Origin: Pseudomonas sp. PDM16
GTDB lineage: Bacteria > Pseudomonadota > Gammaproteobacteria > Pseudomonadales > Pseudomonadaceae
Assembly (NCBI RefSeq): GCF_014851865.1
Contig: NZ_JACVAM010000007.1
Location: 1 to 64,000 of the forward strand
Direction: 5' to 3'
DNA length: 64,000 nt
Below the pieces are notes generated by a model that saw only the letters and a list, made by a program, of their open reading frames with translations, searched no databases and had not been told where the DNA came from. This document shows, in pieces, positions 43,322 to 52,980 of the stretch. Within the stretch, counting starts at the first letter, position 1. Each line of letters begins with the position of its first letter. The translations under genes and the position numbers were made by a program.

Positions 43322-44157
43322 CAGGCCTTGCCTGCGAAGCCTTCGACGAAGGGTACCTCGAAGCACTTCTCGTGCATGATCGGGCCGTGGCCGAAGTAGC
43401 CATCCTCGCCGAACAGCTCGCCGTGGTCCGCGGTGATGATGAACCAGGTGTTTTCCGGTGCCTTCTCCATCAGCTTGCCGATCAGCCCGTCGACGTACTC
43501 CACGCAGCGGACCTGCTGCTGGCGCAGCATCTCCATCTGCTCCTGATCGAAGAACGCGTCGCTGTCCGCGGCATTGTGCTGGGCCTCGCCGCCGAGGGTC
43601 TTGAACACCCCGTGCACGCCGGAGATGCGCGGCAGGTTCTCGTCCTTGAGCATGTAGGGATAGTGGGTCTCGCCCAGGTTGAGGAAGTAGTAGTGCGGCT
43701 CGTCCTCGGGGAAGGTCATCTCCGCGACCATGCCGGCGAAGTCGTTGTGGTTGTCCATCAGCTTGTAGTCATCGAAGTGCTGATTGATTGCGGTCTGCTG
43801 GTTGAGCACCGGCATGGAGACCCGCGCCACGGTGCGATAACCCAACTGGCCCAGAACCTTGGGCAGCGACAGCTCCGGGATGAAGTCGCGGAATGACACA
43901 TCGGAGATGCCGGTGCGCTCCACCCACTGGACGAACTCTTCCTTGTACACCTCGGAGGCGTACACCTCGCGTGGCGTGCTGTGCGGCAGCATGCCCATGG
44001 TGAAGGCGTAGTGCGACGGCGCCGTCCAGGAGGCATAGGAGTATCGCTTCTCTACCTGACCAACGCGCTCGATGTTCGGCGTGCTGGCCGCCATGCAGGA
44101 GTCGTAGCGGCAGCTGTCCATGATGATGAATACGATGTGGTTGATGGGCGCGCTCAT
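43321..44157 (-). CDS. Alkaline-phosphatase/sulfatase-superfamily enzyme with Thr nucleophile
   Basis: 278 residues from ATG at 44157; the frame upstream is open but not conserved-looking. Metal ligands begin at D14 in FIIMDSCRYDS. The nucleophile position reads YASWTAPSH, so the residue is Thr (T45), not the Cys/Ser that becomes formylglycine in true sulfatases. TADHGELFGEDGYFGHGP near the C-terminus supplies the second metal site. A Thr nucleophile points to a phosphatase, phosphodiesterase or phospho-group transferase (as in LtaS or PE transferases) rather than a sulfatase. First gene of the operon, divergent from the synthase genes. Confidence 0.82.
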   Translation of the reverse strand: MSAPINHIVFIIMDSCRYDSCMAASTPNIERVGQVEKRYSYASWTAPSHYAFTMGMLPHSTPREVYASEVYKEEFVQWVERTGISDVSFRDFIPELSLPKVLGQLGYRTVARVSMPVLNQQTAINQHFDDYKLMDNHNDFAGMVAEMTFPEDEPHYYFLNLGETHYPYMLKDENLPRISGVHGVFKTLGGEAQHNAADSDAFFDQEQMEMLRQQQVRCVEYVDGLIGKLMEKAPENTWFIITADHGELFGEDGYFGHGPIMHEKCFEVPFVEGFAGKA

Positions 44158-44468
44158 GGGGTTGTCCTCTCTGGGCTGATCAGAAATGAAGGGCAGTGCG
44201 GTGTGCGCTGCCACGAGTGGATGGGGCGGTTTCCGGGCAGGCCAGGGCGGCTCGTGAATGTTCGGCATCCATACCTTGCTCCTCGGTGGCGACAACGCCG
44301 GCAGACAAGGCCTATCGACCCGGATGACTGATTGGCGAGGCGCAAAAATTCACGTGTTAGCGGTGGTCCCCCTCCAAGGGAAGGGGGTGAGGCGCAGCGA
44401 AACTCTGCTCTAATCGCGTGATGTTTTTTTGACGATATTATTTTTGTGTTGTGTTGGCGGATGTAATT

Positions 44469-44497
44469 TTGACATTATTTGAGCGCTAGTGTTAAGT
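44469..44497 (+). promoter_or_regulatory. Candidate sigma-70 promoter for the synthase operon
   Basis: A perfect -35 TTGACA (44469-44474), a 17-base spacer and TTAAGT (44492-44497) as a weak -10. It is about 300 bases upstream of the synthase start, implying a long leader. Confidence 0.35.
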
Positions 44498-44737
44498 AGC
44501 CAGCAGCAGAGTTTTTGATTTCATGTGATCTGATTCATTCTGTTGTGGTACAGATCATTGAAAAATATAAGAAAAATAAAATTGTGCTTGTTGCCTTGCG
44601 CCATGCATCTGTCGGCCCTGTCTTCGGTGGGGCATGAGCAAGGATTGCTGTGGGGACGGTCGAGTCATCAAAGCGCCTACCGGGCTTCGCCCGCCTCCGC
44701 GTCTGATCTCTTCATTTAGTCACTGCTAGCTAATTGG

Positions 44738-44777
44738 CCCCCGAGCGTGAGCGGACATCCGCCGCACGGGGTTTTTT
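44738..44777 (+). terminator. Terminator-like hairpin in the synthase leader
   Basis: CCCCG (44739-44743), GCG (44745-44747) and GCGGA (44751-44755) pair with TCCGC (44758-44762), CGC (44763-44765) and CGGGG (44767-44771), with one mismatch and a 3-base bulge, followed at once by six T residues (44772-44777). It ends 22 bases before the synthase ATG. Confidence 0.55.
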
Positions 44778-44799
44778 GGCCTCGTACAGGGCTACGATC

Positions 44800-47700
44800 A
44801 TGCGCGTCACCTCCGCTCGTCCAGGTTTAGCCAAGCTGTTGCTGTCTCCGGCCGGTCTGGAGCACCCCGCACTCGCGATAGCGGCATCACGAGCCGGAGG
44901 TATTGGCGTGTTGGATATGGAGCTGGCAGACGCATCGGTGTCCGACCAGCTCGAACTCCTGCGTAGCCATGCCGGTGACAACGGTTATGGGCTGCGGCTG
45001 GGCGCTTTCACCGAGGCGATGGCCGAGCAGGTCGTGAGTCATTCGGGGCACGGCCTGCGTCTCCTGATCCTCGGGCGAGAGCAGTGGGAGGGCTGGTACA
45101 GCCAGCTGATTAGCCTGCCTGAAGGTGGTCCCGCTGTTCTGTTCGAGGTGAGCGATGCTGATCCTCTGGAGGCCGTCATTGCCTCCCGTATCGACGGTCT
45201 GCTGCTCAAGGGCTACGAGGCTGCCGGCTTCGTTGGCGAGAGCAGCAGCTTCATCCTCGCCCAGCATTGGCGCGCGCACAGCGACCTGCCGCTGTACCTG
45301 CGCGGCGGCATCACCCCGCACACCGCTGCCGCCGCGGCCCTGGTCGGCTTCGCCGGCGTGGCGCTGGATAGCCAGGTCCTGCTGCTGCAGGAGTCACCGG
45401 TCGCCGCAGACCTGCAACAGCATCTGCGCAACCTGTCCGGCAGCGAGACGGTCGCGGCGGGCAATGGTGAGTTCGGCTGCTACTGCCGCATCCTTTCGCG
45501 TCCGGGTTTCGCGCGCGCCAAGGCCTTCGTCGCCGATGCCGAGTCCCTCGCGCCCGCCCAGCTGCGTGAACGCCTGCTGGCCGAAGTGGAATGGCGCAAC
45601 CCATCCGCCGGCCTGCTGCCGCTGGGGCAGGACGTGGCTTTCGCCGCTGCCTGGCAGAAGCAGTACGGCAGTGTTGCCCAGTTGTTCCAGGCCATGGATG
45701 CAGCTGTGCGGCACAACCCGCAGATCGCCCTGAGCGCTCGCGCCATGCGCAGCCAGCAGGCGCCGTTGGCCGAAGCGTTGGGCCTGCCGCTGCCACTGGT
45801 GCAGGGGCCGATGAGCCGGGTCTCCGACAAGGCCGAATTCGCTGCCGCGGTGGCTGAGGGCGGTGCGCTGCCGATGCTCGCTCTGGCCCTGCTCAAGGGC
45901 AAGCCACTGGCTGCCCTGCTGGAGAAGACTGCCGAGCTGCTGGCCGGTCGCCCCTGGGGTATCGGCCTGCTCGGCTTCGCCCCGCAGACCCTGCTGGACG
46001 AGCAGATCGCCGCCGCCAAGCCGCATCAGCCGAGCTACGCCATCATCGCCGGCGGTCGCCCGGACCAGGCCGTACGCCTGGAGCAGTCGGGCATCCCGTC
46101 CTTCCTCCACGTGCCTTCGTCCAACCTGATCCCGATGTTCCTCAAGGAAGGCGCACGGCGCTTTATCTTCGAGGGCCGCGAGTGTGGCGGTCATGTCGGC
46201 CCGCTGAGCAGCTTCGTGCTGTGGAGCAGCATGATCGACCGCCTGCTGGAGGAGATCGCCCTGGGCGTGCCGGCAGAGGAAATCCAGGTGCTGTTCGCCG
46301 GCGGCATTCACGATGCGCGCTCGTCGGCCATGGTCCAGACCATGGCCGCGCCGCTGCTGGCCAAGGGCGTCAAGGTCGGCATGCTGATGGGCAGCGCCTA
46401 CCTGTTCACCCGCGAAATCGTCGGTGCCGGCGCCATCGTCGAGGGCTTCCAGCAGCAGGCCATCGAGTGCGCTCGCACGGTCAACCTGGAATCGGGTACC
46501 GGCCATGCCAGCCGCTGCGCCTACACGCCCTTTGCCGCTGCCTTCTTCGCGCGGCGCAATGAACTGAAGCAGGAGGCGGTGCCGGCCGACGAGGCCCGCG
46601 AGCAGCTCGATGACCTGATCCTCGGTCGCCTGCGCCTGGCCTCTAAGGGCAGCATGCGAGTGGGCGAGGAGGGCACCCTCAAGGAGTTCTCCACCGACGA
46701 GCAGGTGACCGACGGCATGTACATGATCGGCCAGGTCGCGACCCTGCGTGACGCCATCACTGATGTCGCCAGCCTGCACCGCAGTGTCACCGAGGATTCC
46801 CTGGCCTTGTTGGAGGACTACCAGCAGGTCCAGTTCGAAATAGCTGTCGAGCCCGGCGAGCCGGCCGACATCGCCATCATCGGCATGGGCTCGATCCTGC
46901 CTGGCTCCAGCACCACCCGCGAGTACTGGCAGAACATCCTGGCCAAGGTCGACGCCATCACCGAGATCCCCTCGCACCGCTGGGACTGGCGTCTGTACTT
47001 CGACGAAAACCGCAGCGCTCCGGACAAGATCTACTCGCGCTGGGGCGGCTTCCTCGACGACCTGGTGTTCGACCCGACCCGTTACGGCATGCCGCCCAAG
47101 TCCATCGAGTCGGTCGACCCGATGCAGCTGATGGCCCTGGACATCGCCCGCCAGACCCTGAGCGATGCCGGTTACGAGCAGCGTGGCTTCAATCGCGAGA
47201 AGGCCTCGGTGATCATCGGTGCCAGCGGTGGTGCTGGCGACGTCGGCATGCAGTACGGCCTGCGCTCCGAGCTGCCGCGTTTCAAGGGCGACCTGCCGGG
47301 CGAGATCGCCGGGCGCCTGCCGCAATGGACCGAGGACACCTTCGCCGGCATCCTGATCAACGTGATGGCCGGACGCATCGCCAACCGCCTGGACTTCGGC
47401 GGCGTCAATTTCGCCACCGACGCGGCCTGCGCCTCGTCCCTGGCGGCCATCTACCAAGGCATCAACGAGCTGCTCTCCGGGCGTAGTGACCTGGTCATCG
47501 CCGGTGGCGTGGACACGGTGCAGGGCCCATTCGGCTACCTGTGCTTCAGCAAGACCCAGGCCCTGTCGCCGCGCGGCCGCTGCCGTACCTTCGACGAATC
47601 GGCCGACGGCATCGTGATTTCCGAAGGTATCGCCATGCTGGCGCTGAAGCGCCTGAGCGATGCAGAGCGTGATGGCGACCGTGTCTATGCGGTGATCAAG

Positions 47701-50700
47701 GGCATGGCCGGCAGCAGCGATGGCAAGGCCAAGGGCCTTACCGCGCCGCTGCCCGCCGGCCAGTTGCGAGCCATGCGCCGTGCCTACCAGCAGGCCGGCT
47801 TCGGTCCGGACAGCGTCGGCCTGTTCGAGGCCCATGGCACCGGCACCGTGGCCGGCGACACCGCCGAGCTGGACAGCACCACTTCGCTGCTGCGTGAGGT
47901 TGGCAGCCGCCCGTCTCAGGCGGTGGTCGGTTCGGTGAAGACCATGATCGGCCACACCAAGGCCACCGCCGGCGTGGCCGGCATGATCAAGGCGGCCCTG
48001 GCTTTGCACCACAAAGTGCTGCCGCCGCACCTGGGCGTGCAGTCGCCCAACGCCGTACTGAAGCAGGGCGACAGCCCACTCTGCGTGCTCGACGAGGCGC
48101 AGCCCTGGCTGACGGCACAGCAGCCGCGCCGCGCTGCGGTCAGTGCCTTCGGTTTCGGCGGTACCAACTTCCACGCGGTGCTCGAGGAGTATGCCGGCGA
48201 GTACCGTCCTTGGCTGACCCAGGGCGTCAGCGATGCCTGGAGCGCCGAGTTGTTGCTGTGGCGCGCCGCCAGTCGCGAGCAACTGCAAAGCCAGGTGGCC
48301 CAGCTGCAGGCGCAGTTGGCAGCGCCGGGCAAGGTGGCGCTGCGTGATATCGCCTGTTATCTGAGCGACAACCTCGGCCAGGGCGAGCACAGCCTGGCGC
48401 TGGTGGTCGGCAGCCTGGACGAGCTGGCTGACAAGCTGGCCAAGGCTCAACAACGCCTGGCCGGCGAGGCGCTGATCGACCCGGCCATCGTGCTGAGCGA
48501 CAGCCGCGTCGAACCAGGCCAGGTGGCCCTGCTGTTCCCCGGCCAGGGCTCGCAGAACATCAACATGCTGCGCGAGCTGGCCGTGCTGTTCCCGGTGGTT
48601 GCCAACACTCTGGCCGAGGCCGACAGCCTGCTGGCCGCCGGCACCGAGCGTTTCGCCAGCAAGCCGCTGAGCCAGTTCATTCACCCGCGCGCCTGCTATG
48701 ACGAGGCTTCCCGCCAGGCCGCGAGCGCGGCGCTGACCAGCACCGATGTGGCCCAGCCGGCCCTCGGTGCGGTAGAGGCCGGCCTGCTACGCCTGCTGGG
48801 TGAACTGGGTGTGTCCGGCGATATGCTCGCCGGACACAGCTACGGCGAGTTCGTCGCCCTGTTCGCCGCTGGGCAGATCGACTTCGCCACCCTGATGAGC
48901 CTGTCCGAGGCCCGTGGCCGCTTTATCGTCGAGGCTGCGGCCAGCGCTGGCAGTGAGCTGGGCAGCATGGCCATGGTGCAGGCGCCGCGCGCCCAGGTCG
49001 AACAGGCCATCGCCGCCATTCCGCAGCTGCTGGTGGCCAACCACAATGCCCCGGAGCAGAGCATCATCAGCGGCTCCAGCGCCGGCATCGCCCAGGCGTT
49101 GGAGGTGCTGCAGCAGGCCGGCATCAACGCCAGTCCGATTCCGGTAGCCGCCGCCTTCCATTCGCCCTTCGTCGCTCCGGCCCAGGGCCTGCTCGCCGCT
49201 GCCATCGAGGCCGCGCCCTGGCAGGCCGGACGCCTGCCGGTCTACTCCAATGCTAGCGCCGCCCTGCACGCCGCCGAGCCGGCACAGGTCAAGCAGGCCA
49301 TGGCCGAGCACCTGGTCAAGCCGGTGGAGTTCGTCGCCCAGATCGAGGCCATGCACGCGGCCGGTGCTCGGGTGTTCGTCGAGGTCGGGCCCAAGGCCGT
49401 GCTCAGCCGCCTGGTCGGTCGCATCCTTGATGGCAAGCCGCACCAGGCCGTAGCCCTGGACGAGCGCGTTGGTGGCCTCGCCAGCCTGCTGCTGGCCCTG
49501 GCTCGCCTGCATGGCCTCGGCGTGGCTTTCCAGCCCCAACGCCTGTTCGCCGGTCGTGCCTGTCAGATCAGCGCCAACGGTCGCCTCGAAGGGCTGTGGC
49601 GCGATGCCAGCCTGCCCAAGCAGGCCTGGCTGCTCAATGGCAGTGGCGCCCGCCGTGCCAGCGAGGCGCCGCGGCAGATCGGCGTGCGGCAAGACGACGT
49701 ACTGCCTGTTTCCAGTTCCGCTACGGAGCCACACCCGGTGGCGGTTCCGCTCAATCGCAATCCCGCAACCCTGCCCCATAGCGCAGCCCCGGCTGCCACG
49801 CGACACAAGGAGAGGCTGGTCATGTCCGAACCCACGGCAACCCAAGGTGACGAGATGTCATCGGTGATGGCGGAGTACTTCGCCACCATGCGCCAGTTCC
49901 TGGAGACCCAGGAGCGGGTGCTCAACGCCTTCATGGCCGGCGGCGCACTGCCGGTCGCCATGCCACGCAGCATGCCTGCCGCCGCACCGGCGCCGCGTCG
50001 CCCGGTCGCCGCCGCGCCGGCTGCTCGCGTGGCCCCGGCCCCCGTTGCGGCCCCCGTTGCCGCGCCAGCTCCGGTCGCTGTTGCGCCTGCACCTGTGGCT
50101 GCACCGGTCGCCGCTGTTGCGCCCGTTGCTGCGCCGGCCCCTGTGGCTGCGTCGGCGGCCCAGGTGGATGGCGGTCGGATCAAGGACATCCTGCTGTCCA
50201 TCGTCGAGGAGCGCACCGGCTATCCGAGCGACATGGTCGGCCTGGAACAGAACCTGGAAGCCGACCTCGGCATCGACTCGATCAAGCGTGTGGAAATCGT
50301 CGGCGCCCTGCTGCAGACCCTGCCGCCTGCCTACGGCAGCGCCCTGGGCGAGGCCCGCAGCCAGCTCAATACCCGAGCGACCCTGGCGGACATGCTGAAG
50401 ATGCTCGAGGGGCTCAAGGTCGGTGAGGTAGCTGTCCCTTTTGAGTCTGCCGAGGCGAGCCCGAAGACTGTGCCGGTTGTGGCCAGCCACTCGCCTCGGC
50501 ATATCGTTGTAGCCGAGGAGGAAGTCATCCCCGAGCAGGCCCTACGCCAGTTCGAACCGGGCTACTTCATTCTCACTGCCGACGACCACGGCTTGGCCCT
50601 GCGCCTGCAGGAATGGCTGGAGCAGCGCGGCTGCACGGTGTCCCTGCTGAGTCCCGGGCTGCTGGCCGACGAGGCGGCGCTGGCCAGCTGGTGCCGTGAG

Positions 50701-52980
50701 ACGGCAGCCAACCCGGACAAGCAGGTCGCCGGTATCGTCCACCTGGCCGCCCTGGGTGCGCATGCCCTGCCGGCGGACGCCGGGCTCGAGGCCTGGCAGC
50801 GCGAGCTGCTGGTCAACGAGAAGTCGCTGTACCTGATCCTTCACTCGCTGGCCGCGCAGCTGCGCAGCGATGCCCATGTGGTCGCCCTTAGCGCCCTCGG
50901 TGGGCTGTTCGCCCGGGGGGGCGATGAACAACGGCAGAGCCTCAGCCTGCAGGGCGGCGGCAGCGGTCTGGTCAAGTCGATTCGCGAGGAGCGCCCGGCC
51001 CTGCGCACCCGCGCCATCGACCTGGATCCGGCGCTGAGCGACGCCGAGCAGCTGGCCATCATCACCGCCGAGTTGCAGCTGGTCGGCGGGCGCCAGGAGG
51101 TTGGTTATCCGGCCGGCCGCCGTACCGTATTCCGTACTCAGGCCGAGCAGTTGGCTGCCGAGAGCCTGCTGCCCGCGCTGGAAGGCGCCGTGGTGCTGGC
51201 CACTGGTGGCGCCCGTGGCATCACTGCCGAGGTGCTGCGCGAAATTGCCCGCCCCGGCAACGTGCTGGTACTGACCGGGCGCAGCCCGCTGCAGGAAGAG
51301 AGCGCCGCCACCGCTGCATTGCAGGGTGAGCAGCAACTGCGCCAGCACTTTATCGGCGAGGTGCGCGCCGGCCGCCTCAAGCTGACGCCGGCTGAAATGC
51401 AGCGGCGGATCAGCGCGCTGATCGGCCTGCGCGAGATGCACAGCAATATCGCCGACCTGCGCGCCCGCGGCGCGACGGTCGAATACCTGGCGGTGGACGC
51501 CACCGACGAGGCGGCCCTAGCCGCCGCCATCGACGGCATTCGCCAGCGCCATGGCAAGCTCAGCGGCGTGGTGCACGGCGCCGGGGTAATCGAAGACAAG
51601 CTGCTGGAAGACAAGACCCCCGACAGCTGGATGCGCGTGGTCGGCACCAAGGTGCTCGGCATGCTCCTGCTGCAGAAGCTGGTGCGCGTCGACGAGCTGG
51701 AGTTCTTCTGCGTGTTCAGCTCGGTGGCCGGGCGTTATGGCAACAGTGGCCAGCTCGACTATGCCACCGCCAACGAGCTGATGAGCCGCCTGTGCAGTCA
51801 GCTGCAGAGTCTGTGGGGCAACCAGGTCAAGCTGCTGTCGCTGAACTGGGGCCCCTGGGGGCCGACCCTGTTCGGCGCCGGCATGGTCACCAGCGAAACC
51901 GAGAAGAAATTCGCCGATAAGGGCGTGGCCCTGGTCGGGGCGGCGCAGGGTCGTCGCCTGTTCGACGAGGCCCTGCGCCTGAAGGCCGGACATGCGGTGG
52001 AAGTGGTGGCCGGCGACGGTCCCTGGGAGCGCCACGAGGCGGATGTCGGCCGCTGGCAGGAAGATGCCGGCGACGCCCCGCAGACCGCCCGCCAGCCGCT
52101 GCTGACCCAGTGCCGCATCGAAGATGGCGAGAAGGGCACCCAGGTCTTGCACTTCAACCTGGACGCCAGCCATGGCTACCTGCAGGAGCACTGCATCGAC
52201 GGCATCCCGGTACTACCGGCGGCCGTGGCCCTGGAGATCATCGCCGAGGCCGCCACCCTGATGTGGCCGGGCTGGATAGTCGCGGAAGTGGCCGAGCTGC
52301 GCTTGCTCAAAGGCGTGCAGCTGAGCGAGCCGACCCAGGCCCTGTCGGTGCTGATCAACCCACCGACCTACGCCAGCAGCGAAGGCTTCGACGCCAGCAT
52401 CAGCATTCGTTCCGGTAGCGGCAAGCAGCAGCGCATGCACTACCGCGCCGCGGTGAAGATGGCCCAGCAGCTGCCCGAGGCACCGCGTCACTCGATCGGC
52501 GAGTACCGCGAGCGCGAGCTGCCGGTGGCCAAGGCCTATCAGGAGTGGCTGTTCCACGGCCCGCGCTTCCAGGTCATCCGCGGCATCAGCGGCCTGTCCA
52601 GCCAGGGTGCGGCGGCGCTGATGTGTCCCAGCTCGCCGCAGCAGTGGCTGGCCGGTGGTCGTGCCGAACAACAGTGGATCATCGACCCGGCGGTGCTCGA
52701 CGCCGCGCCGCAGATGGCCCTGCTGTGGGCCCGCACCTTCCACGACGGTTCGGCGCTGCCGGCCCAGTTCGGCCGGGTGGTCCGCTACGTCGAGCAGCTG
52801 CCCGAGCGCTTCCACATGGACTTCCAGTGCCTGCCCGGCGAAGCCCAGCAGGTGCGCGCCAACGTCTTCTTCAGCGATGACGAGGGTCGCCTGCTGCTGC
52901 TGATCGAAGACCTGCAATGCATAGTCGATGCGCGCCTCAATCGCCTGGGCGGCACCCACCTGCGCAAGGAAACCGAGTGA
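44800..52980 (+). CDS. Multidomain PUFA-synthase-like type I polyketide/fatty acid synthase
   Basis: 2726 residues from ATG 44800 (a TTG at 44734 is in frame but lies in the leader hairpin). Domains in order: a first nitronate-monooxygenase-like barrel (about 5-255, catalytic His position replaced by F144), a second NMO/PfaD-type barrel (about 325-640, intact RECGGHVG with H465), KS (about 690-1130; C877, H1012, H1052), AT (about 1240-1560; S1347 in GHSYGE), an Ala/Pro-rich linker, one ACP (S1827 in GIDSIKR), KR (about 1950-2400; TGGARGIT, FSSVAGRYGN, LDYATANE) and a hot-dog DH (about 2440-2720; H2464 and a later DPAVLDAAPQ). Together these provide condensation, ketoreduction, dehydration and a PfaD-like enoyl reductase in one chain. 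First gene of a coupled operon. Confidence 0.9.
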   Translation: MRVTSARPGLAKLLLSPAGLEHPALAIAASRAGGIGVLDMELADASVSDQLELLRSHAGDNGYGLRLGAFTEAMAEQVVSHSGHGLRLLILGREQWEGWYSQLISLPEGGPAVLFEVSDADPLEAVIASRIDGLLLKGYEAAGFVGESSSFILAQHWRAHSDLPLYLRGGITPHTAAAAALVGFAGVALDSQVLLLQESPVAADLQQHLRNLSGSETVAAGNGEFGCYCRILSRPGFARAKAFVADAESLAPAQLRERLLAEVEWRNPSAGLLPLGQDVAFAAAWQKQYGSVAQLFQAMDAAVRHNPQIALSARAMRSQQAPLAEALGLPLPLVQGPMSRVSDKAEFAAAVAEGGALPMLALALLKGKPLAALLEKTAELLAGRPWGIGLLGFAPQTLLDEQIAAAKPHQPSYAIIAGGRPDQAVRLEQSGIPSFLHVPSSNLIPMFLKEGARRFIFEGRECGGHVGPLSSFVLWSSMIDRLLEEIALGVPAEEIQVLFAGGIHDARSSAMVQTMAAPLLAKGVKVGMLMGSAYLFTREIVGAGAIVEGFQQQAIECARTVNLESGTGHASRCAYTPFAAAFFARRNELKQEAVPADEAREQLDDLILGRLRLASKGSMRVGEEGTLKEFSTDEQVTDGMYMIGQVATLRDAITDVASLHRSVTEDSLALLEDYQQVQFEIAVEPGEPADIAIIGMGSILPGSSTTREYWQNILAKVDAITEIPSHRWDWRLYFDENRSAPDKIYSRWGGFLDDLVFDPTRYGMPPKSIESVDPMQLMALDIARQTLSDAGYEQRGFNREKASVIIGASGGAGDVGMQYGLRSELPRFKGDLPGEIAGRLPQWTEDTFAGILINVMAGRIANRLDFGGVNFATDAACASSLAAIYQGINELLSGRSDLVIAGGVDTVQGPFGYLCFSKTQALSPRGRCRTFDESADGIVISEGIAMLALKRLSDAERDGDRVYAVIKGMAGSSDGKAKGLTAPLPAGQLRAMRRAYQQAGFGPDSVGLFEAHGTGTVAGDTAELDSTTSLLREVGSRPSQAVVGSVKTMIGHTKATAGVAGMIKAALALHHKVLPPHLGVQSPNAVLKQGDSPLCVLDEAQPWLTAQQPRRAAVSAFGFGGTNFHAVLEEYAGEYRPWLTQGVSDAWSAELLLWRAASREQLQSQVAQLQAQLAAPGKVALRDIACYLSDNLGQGEHSLALVVGSLDELADKLAKAQQRLAGEALIDPAIVLSDSRVEPGQVALLFPGQGSQNINMLRELAVLFPVVANTLAEADSLLAAGTERFASKPLSQFIHPRACYDEASRQAASAALTSTDVAQPALGAVEAGLLRLLGELGVSGDMLAGHSYGEFVALFAAGQIDFATLMSLSEARGRFIVEAAASAGSELGSMAMVQAPRAQVEQAIAAIPQLLVANHNAPEQSIISGSSAGIAQALEVLQQAGINASPIPVAAAFHSPFVAPAQGLLAAAIEAAPWQAGRLPVYSNASAALHAAEPAQVKQAMAEHLVKPVEFVAQIEAMHAAGARVFVEVGPKAVLSRLVGRILDGKPHQAVALDERVGGLASLLLALARLHGLGVAFQPQRLFAGRACQISANGRLEGLWRDASLPKQAWLLNGSGARRASEAPRQIGVRQDDVLPVSSSATEPHPVAVPLNRNPATLPHSAAPAATRHKERLVMSEPTATQGDEMSSVMAEYFATMRQFLETQERVLNAFMAGGALPVAMPRSMPAAAPAPRRPVAAAPAARVAPAPVAAPVAAPAPVAVAPAPVAAPVAAVAPVAAPAPVAASAAQVDGGRIKDILLSIVEERTGYPSDMVGLEQNLEADLGIDSIKRVEIVGALLQTLPPAYGSALGEARSQLNTRATLADMLKMLEGLKVGEVAVPFESAEASPKTVPVVASHSPRHIVVAEEEVIPEQALRQFEPGYFILTADDHGLALRLQEWLEQRGCTVSLLSPGLLADEAALASWCRETAANPDKQVAGIVHLAALGAHALPADAGLEAWQRELLVNEKSLYLILHSLAAQLRSDAHVVALSALGGLFARGGDEQRQSLSLQGGGSGLVKSIREERPALRTRAIDLDPALSDAEQLAIITAELQLVGGRQEVGYPAGRRTVFRTQAEQLAAESLLPALEGAVVLATGGARGITAEVLREIARPGNVLVLTGRSPLQEESAATAALQGEQQLRQHFIGEVRAGRLKLTPAEMQRRISALIGLREMHSNIADLRARGATVEYLAVDATDEAALAAAIDGIRQRHGKLSGVVHGAGVIEDKLLEDKTPDSWMRVVGTKVLGMLLLQKLVRVDELEFFCVFSSVAGRYGNSGQLDYATANELMSRLCSQLQSLWGNQVKLLSLNWGPWGPTLFGAGMVTSETEKKFADKGVALVGAAQGRRLFDEALRLKAGHAVEVVAGDGPWERHEADVGRWQEDAGDAPQTARQPLLTQCRIEDGEKGTQVLHFNLDASHGYLQEHCIDGIPVLPAAVALEIIAEAATLMWPGWIVAEVAELRLLKGVQLSEPTQALSVLINPPTYASSEGFDASISIRSGSGKQQRMHYRAAVKMAQQLPEAPRHSIGEYRERELPVAKAYQEWLFHGPRFQVIRGISGLSSQGAAALMCPSSPQQWLAGGRAEQQWIIDPAVLDAAPQMALLWARTFHDGSALPAQFGRVVRYVEQLPERFHMDFQCLPGEAQQVRANVFFSDDEGRLLLLIEDLQCIVDARLNRLGGTHLRKETE

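Larger units (their letters stand above)
44158..44799. promoter_or_regulatory. Divergent AT-rich promoter region of the two operons
   Basis: 642 bases between the divergent operons. The portion from about 44400 to 44600 is far more AT-rich than anything around it, with A/T tracts such as GAAAAATATAAGAAAAATAAA at its end. It also has a CCCCCT...AGGGGG hairpin at 44368-44387 and the terminator-like hairpin near 44738. It must hold the promoters of both operons and could be bound by MvaT. Confidence 0.6.

Noticed and set aside
43321..44157. Calling this gene a formylglycine sulfatase
   Set aside because: The nucleophile position is Thr in SWTAPSH; there is no C/S-x-P-S-R motif to convert to formylglycine.
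44734..44800. TTG at 44734 as the synthase start
   Set aside because: It lies beside the leader hairpin and the added 22 residues look non-coding; ATG 44800 precedes the first conserved residues.
45394..48684. A 1096-codon open frame antisense to the synthase
   Set aside because: A GC-rich codon-bias shadow on the opposite strand; low-complexity Gln/His/Gly-rich translation, no ribosome-binding site and no domain. The same holds for 52785-55364 and 57789-60353 on the - strand.
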